Shown here one piece after another: positions 57,085 through 64,000 of a DNA stretch of 64,000 nucleotides. The notes beneath the pieces were generated by a model, which saw only the letters and a program-made list of their open reading frames with translations, was not told the origin of the DNA and searched no databases. The stretch comes from Ricordea florida (Eukaryota > Cnidaria > Anthozoa > Corallimorpharia > Ricordeidae), in NCBI GenBank assembly GCA_949710005.1, contig OX453272.1, positions 12,990,088 through 13,054,087 of the forward strand. Direction: 5' to 3'. Within the stretch, counting starts at the first letter, position 1. The number at the start of each line of letters is the position of its first letter. Position numbers and translations under genes: made by a program.

Positions 57085-57339
57085 TGCAAAGACTTTAACT
57101 TGATGATCAGGTTGATCTGAGTTCGATGTGTTCCACATACCTGAACAATCAGGTGCCTTTGACTGCTCTGTCGCTGTTCCAAGACAGAAACTGATTGAGA
57201 TGGAAAGTAAATGTGAATATGAAATAGAAAATGTTGCTCAGGAATATTTTCATGATGTTATGACTGAAGAAGGACTTCGTTACCCATCCAACCAAGGAAT
57301 AAATTTATTTTCTCATCTCATCAGTGTTTCTAACTAAGG

Positions 57340-58600
57340 TCAGTAACTGTGATTGAAATAAACGGATCCACTTTAATAGGGCTCCTACCTACCCTTAACT
57401 CTTTTCCAGCAGGCTTACCACATTAGTGGAGAAATACACCCATATGCTTAAAAGATCAGAACTTTCTGGTACAAGACAAATTGACCCCACTTGATGGTTC
57501 ATAGTAAGCAGTAGGAAAATGATCAAACAGTACAGTCAGAAGAAACTATCGATTTAGGCACAAAAACACACACCAAACTTTGTCGATGGCAAAATACTTG
57601 TAACCTTTTTTGCAATAATTTCGATGAACACTAACTGCTGTACTTTGCCTCTGTCGATTTTCTCGATCAGTCAAAAATGTCGTTTTCAACACAAAATTCA
57701 GTCTTTCACCTATGAGCACGACGATTTATTTCTCTTTATTTTGTTTCACTAACAGAGCCACAGCCTTGTGAAAATGCTTACCTCTGTGAACATGTTTCAC
57801 ACATTAACATATCAAAAATGGATAAAAACTGTCAATCCATGTGGATGAGAATGAGGTGAAAGGTTGTGGATAAAAGGCCTTGTAAAAGTGTTATTTTAAT
57901 TCTCTTGAGACTTTACAATGCCTTTAATTTTAGCAGGAACAAACATTATTAGACTAGTGACATTCACAAAATATTGTGATTCAAAAAAATGTTTAAGCGG
58001 CTAAAAATATTAGAGGTTTTTCAACTCATGTACTCTCAATGGACAAGTACAGATAGACTGCTAGGCACATTTACACAAAAATCATTTGCATCGCTGTAAC
58101 AAAAGATCAACAAGTAAAGCTTCATGTAAAATTTCATTGAACAAATTATAAGTTTTCATTGAAAGCCAAGGGAACCTCAATATGGGATGAAATCCATGAT
58201 GAGGCAAAAAATAAGAGTCCTATATGCGCTTTACAAGAAAAGTGAAACAGACTGTACTCAAAAGTGAGTAGGAATCCTACTTCTTTCAATCTTTTAGTCA
58301 CATTATGTTTGAACATTGCAGCAAATGGTCTTGCCATGTCATGAGAACTGCATAAAATAGTAAAAGAAATATCAAGTGTGATCCCCTTAGGAAAGTTAAG
58401 AAATCTCCTGCCAATAATTCATCAAAAGAATTGTAATAAGGTATGGGGTGAACAATAAACAAGTTTAAAGTAAAATCAATTGTGTTATCCAAACAATGTA
58501 AGCCCAACACATCCCTTCTGCCAAAGATCCAAAAGGTATAATGAAAAATCCACTTGCAGAAATAAGTTGATCATACATAGGCTTGGATATATCTGGGTGA
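57340..58600. other. No recognisable gene
   Basis: AT-rich; possibly introns of the minus-strand gene that includes 56275-57084 and 58606-59424. The plus-strand frame at 57128-57337 is clean but short and unassigned. Confidence 0.35.
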
Positions 58601-58605
58601 TAGGT

Positions 58606-59424
58606 CTAGATTAGACCAAAACCTGAGATCTCCTCCAGAGCAGAAGTCATTGCTTCCTCAAATGCTGGCATCTCTTTATAATGGATTGGCGGCCTGATAT
58701 TTGGATCACAAGTAGAAGCTGTGAGCCGACATTTACAGCCACTTGGACACCAATGAACAAACCGCACTATGATCACCCTCTCCAGTTCAAGTGGTGTAAA
58801 GGTCTCACTGCCAGTGATAAGCTTGTAGAGTCTTAGAAGTCCACCTAAAAAACACCAGGAAAAGATATGTATTTATTTTTGCTTAATACATAATATATAT
58901 ATTTATCCAAGCCAAAAAAATGAAGCTCCCGATCTCTCTGCTGTTGTTTATTGACATAATAGCTTTTGTAACTTGTAATAAAAAGTTATAAAGGCATTGT
59001 TGAAAAATTGTTTTGCTGAGTTGCTTTGAAATTTGTTTTTCAAAACCATTTGCATGATAATATAATTGTACAATGTTGTGCCATGCAATTTCCTGCCAAA
59101 ATATTTATACTTTCCCCTACCCCAAGAGTCTGTGAGGACTACTTTCCACTATCCTAAAAGTCCACAAGGATGGACAGATGGTGATGTCATAACTAAATTT
59201 TCTTGGCTGGATAGTTAACCAAATTTTCTTACCAATAGTGCTCTGCTGCATGCACTTTGTGAGTGCGAGAGCTCTGCTAGCGCTCATATTCTGCAAGTTT
59301 AGCTTATAACATTTCTTTACTTACCATGCTGGGAGAATTCCACACCACAGTTGTGGCAGTACTTTCCATTTTCTATACGTTTAGTCCCACAACCTTGACA
59401 GTAAACCATCGTGTGAAGTCTCAT
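58606..59424 (-). CDS. Short two-exon zinc-ribbon protein gene
   Basis: Exon 1 (59424-59325) starts MRLHTMVYCQGCGTKRIENG and continues KYCHNCGVEFSQH. It is a C-x-x-C, nine-residue spacer, C-x-x-C zinc ribbon. Splicing uses GCATG then GTAAGT, and TTTTTTAG then GTGGACTT. Exon 2 (58844-58606) continues in phase with LLRLYKLITGSETFTPLELE, RVIIVRFVHWCPSGCKCRL and TASTCDPNIRPPIHYKEMP, ending EEISGFGLI then stop. The second cluster (C-x-x-x-C-x-C...C) suggests a second metal site. The product would be about 113 residues unless exon 2 is spliced further downstream. Confidence 0.55.
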
Positions 59425-59429
59425 CTATA

Positions 59430-60830
59430 AAATCAGCAGCCTAGAACCCAATACCCTCTAAGGCAAAGGCACGCTTTTGTCAGAATTTTCTATGGAAGCT
59501 CCAGGGGCACCCATCGGAGGTGTTCCGCAAAAAAGGTGTTCCGCAGTACACATTCAGCTGGCTGGGAAATTTTTAATTGCTAGTGGCTTCTGCTGGGAAT
59601 TACTGACTTTTTCAAGCATTTCAAGCCGAGCTGGCTGGGAAATACTTACTTTTTTTCTAGCATTTCCAGCCGAAAAGAAGGAGCTGGCTAAAGGAACACT
59701 GGAGACTGATGACGAGTGAAAATGAACCCCTCCACCACTCCCTCGGTAGTGACAAAGTAATGACCGCTGGCTAAAGTTATCGCGTTTGCGGAAAAAACGG
59801 TTTTGGTCGCTTCTGTCTTCATACGCGCGGGATTATGCAAGATCCAACGACATTTTGAGGGAATATATTTTGCATCTTCCTCATTTACATGTAAGATTAA
59901 TTTTCCATTGTTTTTTGTCTGTATGCTGAAGTTCTTGTGATGTTCGTCTACAGTTGAGACGAATTGAATGAGCTAACAACAGTATTTTCATTCACAGATT
60001 CTGCAGATTTGGGGTGCCAGTTCGGCTTCCCGCTCTCAGTTCTAGAGTCGACAGCGTGATTCTTCAAACAGAAGGCAAGTTTTTATCCTCTACTTTTACG
60101 GTAAAAATTGTATTATTTCAGTTAATTTCTTTCGACAACTCCAGGCTGTAGAGGACAAGCATGTGCCAAAAAAAAAAAAAATGTGCAACCTTCAACAAAT
60201 TGTTAATTTCGTGTTTTCATTCCGAATTCAACAGTGGTTCAACACTGACAGATGTCTGAATTTGGTGGAAGTGGTGGTATATGCCTTAAAGTTGTAGTCA
60301 ACTGCGCAAGCTTGGAAACAATTTTGTTATATTACCAGGCTAATTGTCAGTTGAGGGGCAATTTTGGCAGGGCACGAAGTTTGTCTGGCCAGACATTTTA
60401 TAGTTGTGTTGTCTTATGGTTTTACGGCTATGCCAGTCCACTACAGTTTTACATGTATCATCATTACTTTTAAATTATGTCTAATGATTCAGATTGGCAT
60501 CATGAGCACTGTTGTAGTGTAGATTTTTATATGCCCAACTGAGTGAAATTTACTTGTGTGAGATTGCTCCTTATCAATTTATCAGGACAGACCAACATGG
60601 ACTAAGTAAAGTCCTCTGATTGAAATGCAACTAATCATCAGCTGTTTTGTGTGGGCTTGGGTACTCAATATGTGCAAATAAATATTTTCTCTGTTTATTA
60701 GTGTTTTTGTGTATTGTGTATGTTAGTAATTGTTATTATGACCAACATTGTACATTTTTTTACTTGGCAGATCTTTTACTACTCCTTTTTAATATCACCA
60801 ATTTATCATATCATCCTTATATTATAACAA
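59430..60830. other. No firm gene; short plus-strand frames only
   Basis: The plus-strand frame at 59477-59719 contains a twice-repeated phrase (GWEILTFF, CWELLTFS) that comes from a short DNA duplication (AGCTGGCTGGGAAAT). I do not consider it a gene. The rest is non-coding. A poly-A tract lies at 60165-60180. Confidence 0.4.
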
Positions 60831-60833
60831 ACA

Positions 60834-62480
60834 AGGTTGAGTTAGGCTTCTGACGATGAGCATTCATTGCTTGTTCACTCTTGTGACCCTCTCTCTTCCA
60901 TCGGAATGAGTTAGGCTTGTGACGATGAGCATTCACTGTTCGTTCATTCTTGTGACCCTCTCTCTTCCATCAGATTGAGTTAGGCTTGTGACGATGAGCA
61001 CTCATTGCTTGTTCATTCTTGTGACCCTCTCTCTTCCATCAGGTTGAGTTAGGCTTGTGACGATGAGCACTCATTGCTTGTTCATTCTTGTGACCCTCTC
61101 TCTTCCATCAGGTTGAGTTAGGCTTGTGACGATGAGCATTCATTGCTTGTTCATTCTTGTGACCCTCTCTCTTCCATCAGGTTGAGTTAGGCTTGTGACG
61201 ATGAGCATTCATTGCTTGTTCATTCTTGTGACCCCCTCTCTTCCATCAGGTTGAGTTAGGCTTGTGACGATGGGCATCCATTCCTTGTTCATTCTTGTGA
61301 CCCTCTCTCTTCCATCAGGTTGAGTTAGGCTTGTGACGATGAGCATTCATTGCTTGTTCATTCTTGTGACCCTCTCTCTTCCATCAGGTTGAGTTAGGCT
61401 TGTGACGATGAGCATTCATTGCTTGTTCATTCTTGTGACCCTCTCTCTTCCATCAGGTTGAGTTAGGCTTGTGACGATGAGCATTCATTGCTTGTTCATT
61501 CTTGTGACCCTCTCTCTTCCATCAGGTTGAGTTAGGCTTGTGACGATGAGCATTCATTACTTGTTCATTCTTGTGACCCTCTCTCTTCCATCAGGTTGAG
61601 TTAGGCTTGTGACGATGAGCATTCATTGCTTGTTCATTCTTGTGACACTCTCTCTTCCATCAGGTTGAGTTAGGCTTGTGACGATGAGCATTCATTGCTT
61701 GTTCTTTCTTGTGACCCTCTCTCTTCCATCAGGTTGAGTTAGGCTTGTGACGATGAGCATTCATTGCTTGTTCATTCTTGTGACCCTCTCTCTTCCATCA
61801 GGTTGAGTTAGGCTTGTGACGATGAGCATTCATTGCTCTTTCATTCTTGTGACCCTCTCTCTTCCATCAGGTTGAGTTAGGCTTGTGACGATGAGCATTC
61901 ATTGCTTGTTCATTCTTGTGACCCTCTCTTTTCCATCGGAATGAGTTAGGCTTGTGACGATGAGCATTCACTGTTCGTTCATTCTTGTGACCCTCTCTCT
62001 TCCATCAGGTTGAGTTAGGCTTGTGACGATGAGCACTCATTGCTTGTTCATTCTTGTGACCCTCTCTCTTCCATCAGGTTGAGTTAGGCTTGTGACGATG
62101 AGCATTCATTGCCTGTTCATTCTTGTGACCCTCTCTTTTCCATCGGAATGAGTTAGGCTTGTGACGATGAGCATTCACTGTTCGTTCATTCTTGTGACCC
62201 TCTCTCTTCCACCAGGTTGAGTTAGGCTTGTGACGCTGAGCACTCATTGCTTGTTCATTCTTGTGACCCTCTCTCTTCCATCAGGTTGAGTTAGGCTTGT
62301 GACGATGAGCATTCATTGCTTGTTCATTCTTGTGACCCTCTCTCTTCCATCAGGTTGAGTTAGGCTTGTGACGATGAGCATTCATTGCTTGTTCATTCTT
62401 GTGACCCTCTCTCTTCCATCAGGTTGAGTTAGGCTTGTGACGATGAGCATTCACTGTTTCTTCATTCTTGTGACCCTCTC
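60834..62480. repeat. 69-bp satellite, about 24 copies
   Basis: The unit begins GGTTGAGTTAGGCTTGTGAC, continues GATGAGCATTCATTGCTTGT and ends TCATTCTTGTGACCC then TCTCTCTTCCATCA. Most units are over 95 per cent alike by eye. Although 69 is a multiple of three, every frame on both strands has a stop in the consensus, so it is non-coding. A variant block with CGGAATGAGTTAGG, CACTGTTCG and then GCACTCATTGC recurs at about 60897, 61936 and 62143, which shows internal block duplication. Confidence 0.95.
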
Positions 62481-63700
62481 TCACTCTTAACAATAAGTCC
62501 CTTCTCTTCTCCCCTTCTTGTGTTAAAATCTTCTTTGTTGTCACTTTCCATGCTATACTGATGAGAGGTTTTCTTATACAAGAATACCTGCATTGTGTCT
62601 GTGGTAGGGAGGGCATCTCTTGCACTTCACAAACCTCTGTAACTTGTGAATTTTGCATCAGAGGCATGCACAATCAGAACTTGCACCACGTAAGCCTGTA
62701 ACAATCAACATAATTTTTTAATCTCCACCTAAAAAAGAGCATAATTTTTTGATTGACGTTTGTGCAATTAATTTGTTGACTTCAAGTGGTTTCTTCAGTG
62801 AGTGATGTACTGTGTCATAGCTTTCAGGTCCATTAACCACTACTATGAGACTATGCACAGGTACGGAGATTGCACCCCTAGCGCCTGTTTAACTTGAAGC
62901 AGACAAGGTCACCTCTTCTCTGACATCTAAACTGGTCAGCATCTGGGCAGCTGGACTGGTCATGACACGGCTAGGGCACACAAGACAGATGTGCTTAGCC
63001 AGACTAGATAAAGTCACCGTCCACAGCTCTAGATCTAATTGGTTTCAGTTGCAAATTAGGTCATGCACTGCCCAATGGCAAAACCGCTCGTCATAGTGCT
63101 ACCATGCATTACCTTAAATTTGGACACAGCGCCACTAATGATCTGCTGATAACGGATCATTTCAGGGGTCCTGGATGGAAATACGCCACAATGACCAGCA
63201 TAAATGTGGTGTATGCATCCAGGCTTTTGTGGAAGTTGTAAATCATTGGTTTTCTGTCACACCCCATGGTGACCAGACGGATGTAGGGACCTGGGCCTGA
63301 ATCATCTAGTAAAGTTTGATGGAGTTGGATAGCAACAAAGAAAAGTCATTGTATTCACCCTGCACAATTTTGTCCTCTAAAGAGCAGTCCAGGGGACGTT
63401 GAAGTCCTAGAGATTTTGCTTAACCGGGCCTTGAAGGCATGCTGAATGCGAGGACGGGGAATGTGGTAGCATAAGCTGGCTGATTGTGGTGAGATGGGTG
63501 CATCAGCTGTGAGTTTCTGGTTGCTTAAGGAACTCATATTTCTTGGTGTCAATATTTTTAGGTATAGAACTACCCATTTCACTCTCTGAATCACTGACTT
63601 TTTCATTCTCATTCAAATCAATTAATCCACCATCTATGCCAATATTCAAATCTGACTGATCATTATCTTCCATTCCACATTCTACATTTGGCACATTTAT
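62481..63700 (-). pseudogene. Retroelement gag-like relic (tentative)
   Basis: From 63694 downward, an acidic start (DLNIGIDGGLIDLNENEKV, DSESEMGSS) leads to broken frames. These include GPGPYIRLVTMGCDRKPMIY, NFHKSLDAYTTFMLVIVAYF and ISGAVSKFKVMHG (63290-63110). I associate this with N-terminal gag-like proteins of cnidarian retroelements, but without certainty. Further words (HASDAKFTSYRGL, QVFLYKKTSHQYSM) occur at 62680-62500. Many stops are present. Confidence 0.3.
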
Positions 63701-63774
63701 TTTTTTTGTATTTTTTTATTTTTTCAGCATACTGCTAGTAATTTACAAGACTTTACAAGGTTTAAACATTATTA

Positions 63775-64000
63775 TATCTCTCAGTTAGTACGCGCACTGT
63801 GATTGGTCAATTTAGCGGGCCGTACAGTGAAGTACGGCCCGCTAAAGTTTGTTTTGGTCGCCAAAATGACTCCAGAGATATAATAAATATCTTATTAACC
63901 TCGTTTTCTTGGTCCGTACTGTAAAATACGGATCCTCATTTTTTCCCGTCAATTTATGGCCCGCTCGCTTCGCGCTTGGGCCATAAATCGACGGGAAAAA
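63775..64000. repeat. Palindromic interspersed repeat at right edge
   Basis: Two hairpins are visible. AGCGGGCCGTAC pairs with GTACGGCCCGCT (63813-63843). GTCGATTTATGGCCC pairs, with one mismatch, with the other arm near 63948-63995 around TCGCTTCGCGC. The sequence resembles a high-copy repeat with the phrase CGCGCACTGTGATTGG. The element continues beyond the window. Confidence 0.6.

Noticed and set aside
59477..59719. 80-residue plus-strand ORF with repeated GWEILTFF/CWELLTFS
   Set aside because: The internal similarity comes from a short DNA duplication, and no splice sites or family support it.
60834..62480. CRISPR-like array of regular repeats
   Set aside because: The 69-bp units are directly abutting with no unique spacers, and the genome is eukaryotic. 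It is a satellite.

Overview
The window looks like nuclear DNA of a marine invertebrate, most likely an anthozoan cnidarian (coral or sea anemone). It is AT-rich, has GT-AG spliced exons, several microsatellites and minisatellites, and a very high load of decayed transposons. The transposon mix is one I associate with coral genomes: Ty3/Gypsy, BEL/Pao, Penelope-like, LINE, Harbinger, piggyBac, Mutator-derived, Helitron, and many short inverted-repeat elements. The host assignment is recognition, not proof. I see no rRNA, credible tRNA gene, CRISPR array or bacterial operon.

Layout. 0-9 kb holds small repeats, a foldback element, a LINE 3' end, two oppositely oriented Penelope-like pieces and a Helitron relic. 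9.8-12.4 kb is a chimera of a LINE C-terminus and BEL/Pao pol. 12.7-20.4 kb carries a Harbinger Myb/SANT ORF, a Mutator-type transposase relic, a HARBI1-like transposase relic, and a trihelix-type gene split by a TA-flanked element. 22.5-27.9 kb contains a multi-exon minus-strand gene with Walker A-like and Walker B-like motifs, probably a P-loop ATPase and probably broken. 28.4-30.4 kb has a Harbinger/Penelope chimeric ORF, a TCGGTCGA-rich satellite and a piggyBac fragment.

30.7-34.7 kb is the most unusual part. A reverse transcriptase with a restriction-endonuclease-like C-terminus is split, and a compact minus-strand block of about 2.6 kb lies in the gap. The block carries four unrecognised ORFs, two pairs of which overlap. 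The last ORF runs in frame into the C-terminal piece of the host element. I recognise none of the four proteins. The gene density and overlaps suggest an integrated virus-like or Polinton-like segment, or a novel mobile module.

36.6-37.6 kb is a broken coiled-coil gene. 38.4-44.1 kb is a LINE reverse transcriptase fragment followed by a nearly full-length but dead Gypsy gag-pol. 45.0-50.2 kb is the 3' end of another Gypsy copy with a tandem duplication. One unit of that duplication holds two nested insertions: a 3,037-bp Helitron-like segment and a 1,262-bp inverted-repeat element. Subtracting both leaves exactly 336 bp, the length of the empty unit. 50.9-53.4 kb holds a miniature element built around a minisatellite and a second copy of the Helitron-like family. 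54.7-59.4 kb has a piggyBac fragment and host-like minus-strand genes, including a short zinc-ribbon gene. 60.8-62.5 kb is a 69-bp satellite, followed by a degraded gag-like relic and a palindromic repeat at the right edge.

Very few genes look intact. The best candidates are the zinc-ribbon gene (58.6-59.4 kb) and the ORFs of the 31-34 kb block.
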